DNA of 64,000 nt from Serratia quinivorans (GTDB lineage Bacteria > Pseudomonadota > Gammaproteobacteria > Enterobacterales > Enterobacteriaceae), in NCBI GenBank assembly GCA_900457075.1, contig UGYN01000002.1:5456001-5520000 (forward strand), written 5' to 3'. Every line of letters begins with the position of its first letter. The first letter of the stretch is position 1. Below the pieces are notes generated by a model. It worked only from the letters and a program-made list of their open reading frames with translations. It did no database searches and was not told the DNA's origin. Shown here in pieces: positions 9,476 to 18,151 of this stretch. A program made the translations under genes and the position numbers.

Positions 9476-11638
9476 TCAGGCTGTGGATTTTGCGCTCAAA
9501 TTGTCCCACATAAACTCACTGACCAGTGCACCGTGGAATGCGGCCTGTTTCTTGTCCGCCGCGGCACTGTGCCCGCCTTCGGTATTCTCATAGAAATAGG
9601 CCTGCGGATACCCCATCTGCTGCATGCGTGCCGCCATTTTACGGGCGTGCGACGGGTTGACCCGATCGTCACTGGTGGCTGTGTAAAACAGCACCGGCGG
9701 GTAGGACACTCCGGCTTTGATATTGTGATACGGCGAGAAGGTTTTGATATAGGCCCATTCTTCCGCCTTGCTCGGGTCGCCATATTCGGCAATCCAGGAG
9801 GCACCGGCGGAAAGCTGGGTATAGCGCTGCATATCCAGCAACGGCACTTCACAGACGATGCAGCCGAAAAGTTGCGGGTACAGCGTCAGCATATTGCCCA
9901 CCAGCAAGCCACCGTTACTGCCACCCCGTGCGCCCAGATGTTGTGACGATGTCACTTTTCGTGCGATCAAATCTTCAGCCACGGCGGCAAAGTCCTCATA
10001 GGCGCGATGCCGGTTTTGCTTTAACGCCGCCTGATGCCAGGCCGGGCCATACTCGCCACCGCCACGAATATTCGCCACCACGTACACCCCACCGCGTTCC
10101 AGCCAGGCCGGGGCCTTAGCCCCCATGTAGCCCGGCAAGAGCGACACTTCAAACCCGCCATAGCCATACAGCAAGGTTGGGTTACTGCCGTCAAGCTTGA
10201 TGCCCTTGGCTGAAATTTGGAAATACGGCACGCGCGTGCCGTCTTTAGACTCGGTGAAATGCTGGCTGACCTGATAACCGCTGGCATCAAAGTCCTGCGG
10301 CCCCTGCTTGAGCAGTTCCGCCTCACCGCCATCGAGATTGCCCAGATACAGCGAAGTCGGTTGCAGGAATCCGCTGATCGTCAGGAAATAGTCGTTGGTT
10401 TCGTCATCGACCCCACCGGCGGAAATAGTGCTGATCGCCCCTGGCTTACCCAGCGGCTTGCGCTGCCAGGTTTTGCCCTGCGGTGTCAGGACTTCCAATC
10501 GATTGACCACGTTGTCCATGATGCTGAGGATCAGGTGGTCGCGAGTACCACTGTAACCGCTCAGCGCCGCCTGAGCGGTCGGGGCAAATAATACCGTTAG
10601 CTCACGTTTGCCCGCCAGATAATCATCAAAATGGGCCGCCAGCAGTGAGCCAGAAGGATAACGAGTCCCCTCAACCTCCCAATCACTGCTCGGTTTAATC
10701 AATATCCACTCGCGGTGCGTGCTGAACTCGGCATCGGCGGGGATATCAATTTTGACCTGTTGATCTTGCGCGGTCAGCAGATAGGTTTCACGGCGGTAGA
10801 AGTCCAGACTGCGGCCCACGTAGTTGCGTTCAAACCCCGGCGTCTGGTCGTGATAAGCAAACACCGTCATATCCTGCGCTTGCGCTTCATACAAGGTCTG
10901 GGCGGCGCTCAGTGGCGTACCCCGCCGCCAGCGTTTGGCAATACGCGCATAGCCGGACTGAGTCATTGAGCCTGCACCGAAATCAGTGGCGATAAACAGC
11001 GTGTCTTTATCAATCCATGAGGCCTGGCTTTTCGCTACCGGCAGCACAAAGCCGTCTTTGACAAACTCTTTGTTAACCAGATCAAACTCACGGATTTCGG
11101 TAGCGTCACCGCCGTCCGGCGACAGTTCCAGCAGGCAATAGCGATACTCCGGCGCTAACGACTGCGAGCCGTGGAATACCCAATCTTTGCCCTCGGCCTT
11201 GCCTAACGCATCGATATCCAGCACCGTTTCCCAGGCTGGCTTGGCCTTGCGATACTCCTGCAGTGTAGTGCGCCGCCATAAGCCACGCGGATTGGTTTGA
11301 TCCTGCCAGAAGTTGTAATAGTAATCGCCGCGCTTGGCGACCCACGGAATTTGGCTCTCTTTATTGAGAATATCCAGCACCTGTTTTTCCACCCGTTGGA
11401 AGCCTTCACCCTGGGCGAAACGCGCGGTGGTACGCTGGTTTTCCTGTTTAATCCACGCCTGTACGGCCTTGCCCTGCAGCTGTTCCAGCCATAAAAATTC
11501 ATCGGTGGAGCTGGCGCCATTTTCTGCCGCCATCGCCAGGCGGATACTGCTCGGTAATGAAGTCATCGCGAATACGGCTCCTGCGGTTTGTGCGCCGAGT
11601 TTAAGAAACTGACGTCGGTTGCGGTGGGTAATAGGCAA
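9476..11638 (-). CDS. Tat-exported prolyl oligopeptidase-like S9 peptidase
   Basis: About 720 residues. The N-terminus RNRRQFLKLGAQTAGAVFAM is a twin-arginine signal, so the enzyme is probably exported folded to the periplasm. A beta-propeller region precedes an alpha/beta-hydrolase domain with GGSNGG (catalytic Ser, about 558), TSDDRVN (Asp) and GGHS (His), the S9A protease II/prolyl oligopeptidase triad. E. coli protease II is cytoplasmic, so this is a different, exported relative. Start: TTG 11644 lies only 1 nt after AAGGGAG, while TTG 11638 is 7 nt away and preferred. A Fur-box-like site sits just upstream. The substrate is unknown. Confidence 0.88.
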   Translation of the reverse strand: MPITHRNRRQFLKLGAQTAGAVFAMTSLPSSIRLAMAAENGASSTDEFLWLEQLQGKAVQAWIKQENQRTTARFAQGEGFQRVEKQVLDILNKESQIPWVAKRGDYYYNFWQDQTNPRGLWRRTTLQEYRKAKPAWETVLDIDALGKAEGKDWVFHGSQSLAPEYRYCLLELSPDGGDATEIREFDLVNKEFVKDGFVLPVAKSQASWIDKDTLFIATDFGAGSMTQSGYARIAKRWRRGTPLSAAQTLYEAQAQDMTVFAYHDQTPGFERNYVGRSLDFYRRETYLLTAQDQQVKIDIPADAEFSTHREWILIKPSSDWEVEGTRYPSGSLLAAHFDDYLAGKRELTVLFAPTAQAALSGYSGTRDHLILSIMDNVVNRLEVLTPQGKTWQRKPLGKPGAISTISAGGVDDETNDYFLTISGFLQPTSLYLGNLDGGEAELLKQGPQDFDASGYQVSQHFTESKDGTRVPYFQISAKGIKLDGSNPTLLYGYGGFEVSLLPGYMGAKAPAWLERGGVYVVANIRGGGEYGPAWHQAALKQNRHRAYEDFAAVAEDLIARKVTSSQHLGARGGSNGGLLVGNMLTLYPQLFGCIVCEVPLLDMQRYTQLSAGASWIAEYGDPSKAEEWAYIKTFSPYHNIKAGVSYPPVLFYTATSDDRVNPSHARKMAARMQQMGYPQAYFYENTEGGHSAAADKKQAAFHGALVSEFMWDNLSAKSTA

Positions 11639-11657
11639 ACTCAAGCTCCCTTTGATG

Positions 11658-11676
11658 GTTAATAATAATCATTTTC
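11658..11676. promoter_or_regulatory. Fur-box-like site upstream of the S9 peptidase
   Basis: The 19-mer GTTAATAATAATCATTTTC agrees at 16 of 19 positions with the Fur consensus GATAATGATAATCATTATC. It lies 14-38 nt before the peptidase start codons, in the short gap after sutR, where a repressor would block the promoter or early transcript. Iron control is inferred. Confidence 0.6.
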
Positions 11677-11730
11677 AATAAACTAGGCGTTTGGCGAAGC
11701 CGAGTCAAAGCCTGCGCCCATGCCGTTGAG

Positions 11731-12294
11731 TCAAAATTTAGGATAATGGATAAGATCGTGAATGCGCACCGTCTGTTGACTGTCATTGCGATAGGCATGT
11801 GGCCTGTCGGCCTGAAAGCGCATCGCCTCACCGCAGGTCAAGTGGTGCCATTGGCCGTCAACCGCCAGTTCCAGTTCACCGCTGATGACAATCACGTGCT
11901 CAATCACTCCGGCCTCATGGGCCGAAGACTCGCTGAGCGCGCCTGGCGCCAGATCGATAACGAACATGTCAAAACCCAGCTGCCTGTCGAACGGAAACAG
12001 CGGCACCACCCGCATATCGGCGTTGCCTTGATTGAACACCGGAGCATCGCCGTAGCGATGTAACGTGGCTTGCTGTTGCAGCGGCGAAATCTCCAGAAAG
12101 GCGGAAAAGGCCACGTTAAAGCCGGTGGCGATTTTCCATAAGGTTGCCACCGTCGGGCTCGATTCCCCCCGTTCGATCTGCCCCAGCATCGCCTTGCTGA
12201 CGCCGGTGTTTTCAGCCGCCTGCGCCAGACTCCAGCCGCGCTGGCTGCGTAGAGAACGAAGCGTTTGGGCCAAATGGCCAGACAGTTCCTGCAT
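11731..12294 (-). CDS. sutR: XRE-cupin transcriptional regulator (SutR/YdcN-like)
   Basis: A 187-residue regulator: an N-terminal XRE helix-turn-helix (about 7-62, with GVSKAMLGQIERGESSPTVATLWKI) and a C-terminal cupin (about 105-180). It aligns along its length with E. coli SutR (YdcN), including the ending IHDLIHYP. As in E. coli, it is divergent from a BenE-family transporter (ydcO). Its -10 (TATAAT on the minus strand, 12326-12321) sits next to a palindromic operator, so autoregulation is likely. SutR has been linked to sulfur utilisation in E. coli; the ligand here is unknown. Confidence 0.87.
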   Translation of the reverse strand: MQELSGHLAQTLRSLRSQRGWSLAQAAENTGVSKAMLGQIERGESSPTVATLWKIATGFNVAFSAFLEISPLQQQATLHRYGDAPVFNQGNADMRVVPLFPFDRQLGFDMFVIDLAPGALSESSAHEAGVIEHVIVISGELELAVDGQWHHLTCGEAMRFQADRPHAYRNDSQQTVRIHDLIHYPKF

Positions 12295-12331
12295 GTTTTT
12301 CTCCCCTGATAGTGCGGCTGATTATAGCCAC

Positions 12332-12360
12332 TTGTGCGCTATAACGCACGGTGCTATGCT
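12332..12360 (+). promoter_or_regulatory. Promoter of ydcO
   Basis: -35 TTGTGC (12332-12337), a 17-bp spacer and -10 TATGCT (12355-12360). The -35 box overlaps operator 1 and the expected transcript start lies just before operator 2. Confidence 0.6.
12334..12349. promoter_or_regulatory. Palindromic operator 1 (sutR/ydcO)
   Basis: GTGCGCTATAACGCAC, a 16-bp inverted repeat with one mismatched pair, is almost identical to the site at 12372. It overlaps the ydcO -35 box and the -35 region of sutR, so one bound regulator could control both. Confidence 0.65.
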
Positions 12361-12371
12361 CGTCGCTTATC

Positions 12372-12387
12372 GTGCGTTATAACGCAC
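12372..12387. promoter_or_regulatory. Palindromic operator 2 (ydcO)
   Basis: GTGCGTTATAACGCAC is a perfect 16-bp palindrome, 38 bp from operator 1 (nearly 3.6 helical turns), and lies directly downstream of the expected ydcO transcript start. Confidence 0.65.
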
Positions 12388-12407
12388 AATCTTTGCCGGA
12401 GTTGACC

Positions 12408-13601
12408 ATGCGCCCTGCCATCTCTCTGCGTCATCTGTCTCTGCCTGCCGTTATGGCCGGGTTTGTTGCGGTATTGGTCGGCTACACCAGTTCGGCGGCC
12501 ATTATCTTCCAGGCGGCTGCCGCTGCCGGTGCTACCCCCTTGCAGATCGGCGGCTGGCTGAGCATGCTGGGACTGGGGATGGGCATTACCTCGCTCGGGC
12601 TTTCGCTGTATTACCGCACGCCGATCCTGACCGCCTGGTCGACCCCCGGCGCAGCGCTGCTGGTCACCAGCCTGCCCGGCACGCCGATTAACGAAGCGAT
12701 TGGCGTATTTATCTTTGCCTCAGGGCTGATCCTGCTGTGCGGCGTAACCGGACTGTTCGCCCGGCTGATGGATTATATTCCGCAGGCTATTTCGGCGGCG
12801 ATGTTGGCGGGGATTTTGCTGCGCTTTGGCCTGGATGCCTTTGCCTCGCTACAGGTCAATTTCGCACTCAGCGCCGGAATGGGGCTGGTGTATCTGGTGA
12901 CGCGGCGTTATCTGGCGCGTTATGCCATTGTACTGACGCTGCTGGCCGGGCTGGCGATTGCGGCGCTGCAGGGCAACATTCATCTTTCACCACAACCGCT
13001 GGCATTCGCCATGCCGGAATTTATTACGCCGCATTTTAGCTGGTCGACACTGCTGGGGATTGGCGTGCCGTTCTTCGTGGTCACCATGGCGTCACAAAAT
13101 GCCCCCGGTATTGCCACGCTAAAGGCGGCCGGCTACAGCGTGCCCACTTCGCCACTGATTAGCTGGACCGCGTTGACCGCGCTGCTGCTGGCCCCCTTTG
13201 GTGGATTCTCGGTGTGTATTGCCGCCATTACTGCCGCCATTTGTATGGGGCCAGACGTACATCCCAATCCACAGCGCCGCTATATGGCTGCCGCCGCCGC
13301 CGGGGTGTTTTATCTGTTGGCCGGCCTGTTTGGCGGCGTTATCAGTATGTTGTTCAGCGCATTGCCCGTGGCCCTGATCCATACCATTGCCGGGCTGGCC
13401 CTGCTGGGCACCATCGCCGGCAGTTTGCAACGCGCGCTGCAGGATGAAAAGCAACGCGACGCCGCACTGATCGCCTTTTTGATCACTGCATCCGGCGTGA
13501 CGCTGCTCGGCGTCGGCTCGGCATTTTGGGGGATTATTGGCGGCGCAATCGCCCATATCATCCTGTCGTTACCGCAACGCGCCAGCCGTTCAGGGAACTA
13601 A
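12408..13601 (+). CDS. ydcO: BenE-family transporter YdcO
   Basis: A 397-residue membrane protein with about 11-12 hydrophobic helices and homology throughout to E. coli YdcO and the benzoate transporter BenE (conserved YRTPILTAWSTPGAALL and FFVVTMASQNAPG). The start ATG 12408 follows CCGGAG (12396-12401). Substrate unproven: benzoate is known for BenE of Acinetobacter, and YdcO itself is uncharacterised. Divergent partner of sutR. Confidence 0.88.
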   Translation: MRPAISLRHLSLPAVMAGFVAVLVGYTSSAAIIFQAAAAAGATPLQIGGWLSMLGLGMGITSLGLSLYYRTPILTAWSTPGAALLVTSLPGTPINEAIGVFIFASGLILLCGVTGLFARLMDYIPQAISAAMLAGILLRFGLDAFASLQVNFALSAGMGLVYLVTRRYLARYAIVLTLLAGLAIAALQGNIHLSPQPLAFAMPEFITPHFSWSTLLGIGVPFFVVTMASQNAPGIATLKAAGYSVPTSPLISWTALTALLLAPFGGFSVCIAAITAAICMGPDVHPNPQRRYMAAAAAGVFYLLAGLFGGVISMLFSALPVALIHTIAGLALLGTIAGSLQRALQDEKQRDAALIAFLITASGVTLLGVGSAFWGIIGGAIAHIILSLPQRASRSGN

Positions 13602-13718
13602 CCAGCAAGTTGGGCTATAAATCGATCCCATCCGGCAATTTCTCCCCCCTTTGGCGATCTTCTGCTTAACTGAGAGAGGGACGAATGTTGCCCTCCAGGG
13701 ATCGTTAAGGGAGTTTCT

Positions 13719-14198
13719 ATGCCATCTTCAGCGCAGATTGACCTGATTCAACGGCTAGACGCCGCATACCGCCACTGGACAGGTGACGGATTGCCCGGCC
13801 CACAGGCTACGGTCGGCGAACGCTTGACCTGGCTGCATCAACAGGCGCCCTACAGCCTGCTGGCCCACACCGGCGGCGGCGATCCGGTGTTTATTTATGC
13901 CAATCACTGCGCACAACAATGCTTTGGCTATTCCTTTGATGAGTTTATCGCGCTGCCTTCCCGGTTAAGCGCTTCTCCGGCAGACCGCGCGGAGCGTCAG
14001 CAATTGCTGGACAAGGTCACTGAGCAAGGTATTGCACAGGGATATCGCGGGCTGCGGGTCGATAAATTCGGCGACACCTTCACCATTTATGACTGCGAGG
14101 TGTGGCAGATCCCAGACGGAGGCCAGGCCGCACTGTTCTGGCCACAGCCGAAACGCCGACCGGGCTGGTATGGCCAGCAGGAACATGCAAATCGATAA
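13719..14198 (+). CDS. MEKHLA (PAS-like) domain protein
   Basis: A 159-residue soluble protein matching the MEKHLA domain, a PAS-like fold also found at the end of plant HD-ZIP III factors (IYANHCAQQCFGYSFDEFIALPSRLSA is typical). No catalytic or DNA-binding domain is attached, so it may be a stand-alone ligand or redox sensor; no function is known. AAGGGAG lies before the ATG. It is followed 47 bp later by a cupin gene on the same strand, probably co-transcribed. Confidence 0.72.
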   Translation: MPSSAQIDLIQRLDAAYRHWTGDGLPGPQATVGERLTWLHQQAPYSLLAHTGGGDPVFIYANHCAQQCFGYSFDEFIALPSRLSASPADRAERQQLLDKVTEQGIAQGYRGLRVDKFGDTFTIYDCEVWQIPDGGQAALFWPQPKRRPGWYGQQEHANR

Positions 14199-14245
14199 TG
14201 GTCGGGACGCGTCATTGATTAAGTTACATTGTCACGAGATAACCT

Positions 14246-14746
14246 ATGAATGAACAAGCCACGCTGTTAGCTCAGCGTTTGATCCGTAATTTCGAACAGG
14301 TTGAAAAAACGCACGACGCACGCCCGCCACTGTACGACAGCCTTGGTGCGCGTTTGGGTACCGGCACCGCGGCCGGTAAGCTGGGTGCCTCTATCGACGT
14401 AGTGGCACCGGGCATGCGTTCCTGCCCTTATCACTTCCACTATGCGCAGGAAGAAATGTTTATCGTGCTGGAGGGAACCGGTACCTTGCGGGTTGCCGGA
14501 GAGCAACTGCCGATCAAAAGCGGTGACGTGATTTTTATCCCACCGGGGCCGGAATATCCGCATCAGATCATCAATACGTCGCAAGCGCCGTTGAAATATC
14601 TTTCCATCAGTACCCGCGAACAGCCCGAACTGGTGGAGTATCCGGACTCAGGCAAGTTCCAGGCGACGGCGCTGCGTGAAGGTAAAGCGGTGCGCTATGT
14701 GCAACGCCCCTCAGCCTCGCTCGATTACTGGCAGGATGAACCCTGA
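14246..14746 (+). CDS. Cupin-domain protein
   Basis: 166 residues with a single cupin barrel. Motif 1 (YHFHYAQEEMFIVLEGTG, about 65-82) supplies two His and a Glu; motif 2 (GDVIFIPPGPEYPHQIIN) supplies the third His, so the metal site looks intact. The reaction is unknown; such proteins range from dioxygenases to sugar-binding sensors. Its last 36 bp overlap the end of the opposing kinase gene. Confidence 0.8.
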   Translation: MNEQATLLAQRLIRNFEQVEKTHDARPPLYDSLGARLGTGTAAGKLGASIDVVAPGMRSCPYHFHYAQEEMFIVLEGTGTLRVAGEQLPIKSGDVIFIPPGPEYPHQIINTSQAPLKYLSISTREQPELVEYPDSGKFQATALREGKAVRYVQRPSASLDYWQDEP

Positions 14747-15565
14747 GTCCCCTTCCGGGAGCGAAAGCCCCAACGCACGGGCGGCCTGTTCTGCGACGCG
14801 AAAATCGATATCCGCCGCCTCGCCGTCTTCCATAAACCAGGCCGCGGACAATCCGGCCCAGGCGAGGATCCACCGCAGCAGCCGTTGGCGATCCAGTCCG
14901 GCCAACCGGCAGACCTGCTCGACCCGACAAAGAAAAATGTCGGGATCGGTGGCGATACCGTAGTTGGGATTGCAGAAGATATTGGCGTAATCGAAAGCAC
15001 GCTCGCCATACAGACGTTTGGGATCGATCGCCAACCAACCGCGCTCAGCGAAGTCCAGCACGTTATCATGATGAATATCGCCGTGCAGCACCGTCTGTTC
15101 GCGCGGGCTGGTCAGTAACTCAGCCGCCACGCTGGCACTGAGACGCAACATGCCGCCATGCGCCTGCGCCGCCGGCCACAGTGAGTTGAACCACTGGTCC
15201 AGGGGAATAAGCTCCGGCAAAGGCTCGGCACGCGGCGCATGCAGGCGGGCAACCACCTGGCACAAAATCGCCGTGGCCTGTCGATCTTCGCCATCACGTA
15301 CCATCTGCGCCAGCGAGAGGCGGCCTTGCGCACGCTCCAGCAAAATGCCGTCGTCATGCCAGGCCAGCACTCGAGCAGCACCATCGCCCTGCCACCAGCA
15401 CATCAATAACCCGCCGAACTTCTCTTCCTGTTCACGGGCAATTTTCAACATGGCGGCGGCCCCCTGATAGCGTACCGGCATCAGCAGGCTGCTGTGAGTT
15501 TCAAATGCCTGACCGTCGGGCTGCAACTGCCAGCGTTGCATATAGGGAATTAAGGCCTGATTCAT
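14711..15565 (-). CDS. APH(6)-like phosphotransferase
   Basis: A 284-residue kinase of the aminoglycoside/hydroxyurea phosphotransferase family (as streptomycin 6-kinases). The Brenner motif HGDIHHDNVL (about 160) carries the catalytic Asp, and AIDPKRLYGERAFDYANIFCNP the Mg-binding Asp. An upstream LLERAQGRLSL hinge is also present. Chromosomal relatives in enterobacteria often give little or no resistance, so the physiological substrate is unknown. Its 3' end overlaps the cupin gene by 36 bp. Confidence 0.78.
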   Translation of the reverse strand: MNQALIPYMQRWQLQPDGQAFETHSSLLMPVRYQGAAAMLKIAREQEEKFGGLLMCWWQGDGAARVLAWHDDGILLERAQGRLSLAQMVRDGEDRQATAILCQVVARLHAPRAEPLPELIPLDQWFNSLWPAAQAHGGMLRLSASVAAELLTSPREQTVLHGDIHHDNVLDFAERGWLAIDPKRLYGERAFDYANIFCNPNYGIATDPDIFLCRVEQVCRLAGLDRQRLLRWILAWAGLSAAWFMEDGEAADIDFRVAEQAARALGLSLPEGDSGFILPVIERG

Positions 15566-15708
15566 TACCCTGAAAGGTCCTTCACAGTTATAAATAAATG
15601 TTAGTGATATTATTAAAAAACAATAAATCTCTGCGTACTTCCGATGTTCGTCTCACTATCCTAACCAAGTTTGTATATTTTTTTAATTAATCTCTCGGGG
15701 TTTTTACC

Positions 15709-16086
15709 ATGACATCATTGAAGCGCATTAATTATCCGCAATTACCGACGCCGGGCGGGCCCTATGTCCATGCCGTGCGCCATGGCAATACGCTGTACAT
15801 TTCCGGCCTGACGGCATTTGCCACCGAAGCGCAAGGGCAAACCACGCAACAACAAACGCAGGCCATTCTGGAGCAGTTGGCGACCATCACCGCCGACGGG
15901 GGAACGAATCTAAAAGCGCTGATTAAAATCACGGTCTTCTTAACCGATATCGGCGATCTGCCGGCCCTGCGGCCGGTGCTGTTTGATTATTTTGATGGAG
16001 CGCTGCCGGCCTGTTCGCTGGTTGCGGTCAGCGCACTGTTCTCACCACTGGTCAGCGTGGAGATCGAGGCCGTAGTGGCATTATGA
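15709..16086 (+). CDS. RidA-family protein
   Basis: A 125-residue RidA/YjgF/Rid-family protein: PQLPTPGGPYVHAVRHGNTLYISGLTA at the N-terminus and a C-terminal strand with PALRPVLFDYFDGALPACSLVAVSALFSP, close to the family's PARxxxxV motif but with CSLVAV in place of the usual Arg. RidA proper deaminates reactive enamines from PLP enzymes through that Arg; its absence suggests a Rid7-like paralogue with a different or lost activity. Upstream 143 bp are AT-rich. Confidence 0.8.
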   Translation: MTSLKRINYPQLPTPGGPYVHAVRHGNTLYISGLTAFATEAQGQTTQQQTQAILEQLATITADGGTNLKALIKITVFLTDIGDLPALRPVLFDYFDGALPACSLVAVSALFSPLVSVEIEAVVAL

Positions 16087-16197
16087 GATTGGGGCTACAG
16101 CCCCCGATGAAAACCGACCCGGCGCACGTTTGTCTTTTCCACCTTCGGGAAACTTCTGCTAATTTACCACTAAGAAATTTATTACCGACGAGACGTT

Positions 16198-16467
16198 ATG
16201 CAGCAAAAGCCGGTTATGCACGAAGCCAGACAATTAAAGCGCCTCAACGCCGCCACGCGACGGCAATCCCATATGTATAAATGGATTGCCTTTATCGCCG
16301 CGACGGACGCCGTGCTGGTGTATTTTTATGACCGGGATATGCGCAACATTACCTTTTCAGGCGCCGTCGCGCTGGTATGCGGCTATTTGTGGATCCGCGA
16401 TCGCAACAAGGCGCGCGGTTACCGACGGGAGTACGATCGCAAATTTGGCAAACACAGCGGCCTTTAG
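16198..16467 (+). CDS. Small putative membrane protein
   Basis: 89 residues, not recognised. A basic N-terminus is followed by two hydrophobic stretches (about 29-42 and 51-65) and a basic C-terminus, as in a two-helix membrane hairpin. GACGAGACG lies before the ATG. An alternative start at Met26 is possible. It overlaps the opposing SnoaL-like gene by 4 bp. Confidence 0.6.
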   Translation: MQQKPVMHEARQLKRLNAATRRQSHMYKWIAFIAATDAVLVYFYDRDMRNITFSGAVALVCGYLWIRDRNKARGYRREYDRKFGKHSGL

Positions 16468-16859
16468 CCCTGCATGGCCTCCAGCACTTTTGCACTGTCA
16501 ACAATTTGCACAAACTTGATTATTTTCCCGGCGCGCAGCTGATAAATATGCGCAAAGGATGCGGTAAATGATTTGCCGGTCGCGCCATAGGTGCCATGGT
16601 AGAAGCCCTGGGCAATCACGTTTTCACCGGCATCATAAAAATGGTCGACATCGGCGCGGTAGCCCTGCCATTCCGTTCCCAGACGTTGATGAACATTTTT
16701 GAAGATCGCCTGCGGGCCAATGTAGGTGCCGGCATAAGGAAAGCCTGCGGCTTCGGTCCACTCCGCGTCGGGCGCTAGTGCCGCCAACAGGTTACGACCA
16801 TTCTCTTCGGCACTGCCGCCTTCATAGGTAGCGCGTACAATTTCAAGATTCGTTGGCAT
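16464..16859 (-). CDS. SnoaL-like (NTF2 fold) protein
   Basis: A 131-residue single-domain protein of the SnoaL/ketosteroid isomerase-like group: NLEIVRATYEGGSAEENGRNLLAAL at the N-terminus and W-T-E-A-A-G-F-P-Y-A-G-T-Y-I-G typical of the cone-shaped fold. The reaction is unknown; many homologues have no assigned substrate. GGAGAAAC precedes the start. A single gene, with its own 234-bp upstream region shared with the HD-domain gene. Confidence 0.78.
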   Translation of the reverse strand: MPTNLEIVRATYEGGSAEENGRNLLAALAPDAEWTEAAGFPYAGTYIGPQAIFKNVHQRLGTEWQGYRADVDHFYDAGENVIAQGFYHGTYGATGKSFTASFAHIYQLRAGKIIKFVQIVDSAKVLEAMQG

Positions 16860-17093
16860 GGGGTTTCTCCGATAACATTAGCAGGATATTCCGGTCACAC
16901 CCCGCAGACACAGGCTTACACCAAGCGGGAATGACCGGAACAAGGCTATTGTAAGTTGCTTATTCCGGCACAAAAACCGTGATTATGGCAATAGTCTGTT
17001 GCAGTACAGTAAACAATCTTTTTACCGCGCCGTCATAACGGCCTCATCGACGGCTGTTATGATTTTAGGTTTCCCCCCCATAAGGAGCATAGC

Positions 17094-17759
17094 GTGCATT
17101 TTTCAACCCTGGCGCAAGCATTGTTGCAGCCGTTTTCACCGCATCAGGAATTGGCCCAGGCCCTGTTGCCACTGACACTCGATTCCGATGATGGCTCACA
17201 TGACGTGGCTCATTTACACCGGGTGTGGAAAAATACTCGCAATATCAGTCAGCAAGAAGGCGGTGACCGTCGCATTCTCTGTGCGGCCGTGCTGTTGCAT
17301 GACTGCGTGGCGGTGGAAAAAAACTCGCCACAGCGCCACCTGGCTTCACGCCTGGCGGCGGAAAAAGCCACCCTGACGTTGACGCAACTGGGTTGGGAGC
17401 CGCAGGACATCGCCAAAACCGCCCATGCTATCGAGGCTCACAGTTTCTCCGCCGCCATTACCCCGGAAACGTTGGAGGCCAAAATTCTTCAGGACGCTGA
17501 CCGCTTGGACGCCATCGGCATGATTGGCGTGGCGCGCTGTTTCTATATTGGCGGGCGCATGCGCAGCGCGCTGTACGACGCTGCCGATCCGCTGGCGCAG
17601 CAACGCCAATATGACGATAAGCGTTTTTGTCTGGATCACTTCGAAACCAAACTGTTCAAGCTGCAGGAAGGCTTCCAAACCGCTACCGGCAAGAAAATGG
17701 CGCGGGAGCGCACCGACCGCATGCGGCGTTTTCTCAGCGAGTTGCAGGAAGAAATGTGA
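17094..17759 (+). CDS. HD-domain phosphohydrolase (YedJ-like)
   Basis: A 221-residue HD-superfamily metal-dependent phosphohydrolase. Metal ligands are visible as SHDVAHLHRV (about 31-40), LLHDC (HD pair, about 68) and the later DADRLDAIG (Asp). The layout resembles E. coli YedJ; the nucleotide substrate is unknown. Start GTG 17094 with AAGGAG at 17082-17087. Confidence 0.85.
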   Translation: MHFSTLAQALLQPFSPHQELAQALLPLTLDSDDGSHDVAHLHRVWKNTRNISQQEGGDRRILCAAVLLHDCVAVEKNSPQRHLASRLAAEKATLTLTQLGWEPQDIAKTAHAIEAHSFSAAITPETLEAKILQDADRLDAIGMIGVARCFYIGGRMRSALYDAADPLAQQRQYDDKRFCLDHFETKLFKLQEGFQTATGKKMARERTDRMRRFLSELQEEM

Positions 17760-17861
17760 CAGGTTGCTTCACCCTACCCGGCATTTCCGTTACGGCATCG
17801 GCATCTTCGGGCCTCTAATTGCTGTACACTGGCTGCCATCTTCACTGACCAGGCTATAACG

Positions 17862-18128
17862 ATGAAAAAACTGACGCTGAAAGACATGACGGAAAGCGAA
17901 CAACGTGAAGTAAAAACCGAGCTGGACAAGGCACGTAAAAACCTCGGCAGAGCATTAACCAACGCCGAAAATAACAAGATCAAGGACGAAGTGGTGGCGC
18001 GAATTACCGCCGCCCGCGCGAAAATTGAAAAAGCTACCCGCGCCGAGCGTAAAGCCAACCGTATTCAACCCACTGGCGAAACTTTCAACTGGACAGCCTC
18101 TATCAACAGCACTCGCCGTCCGCGTTAA
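17862..18128 (+). CDS. yjbD: DUF3811 protein YjbD
   Basis: An 88-residue, highly charged and probably helical protein matching E. coli YjbD (KDMTESEQREVKTELDKAR... and a short ending ...FNWTAS...). Function unknown. In E. coli it sits elsewhere, so its place here is a local rearrangement. Its Rho-independent terminator is interrupted by a MITE-like element immediately downstream. Confidence 0.82.
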   Translation: MKKLTLKDMTESEQREVKTELDKARKNLGRALTNAENNKIKDEVVARITAARAKIEKATRAERKANRIQPTGETFNWTASINSTRRPR

Positions 18129-18151
18129 CCCCAGAAAACCCTGCCAAGGCG

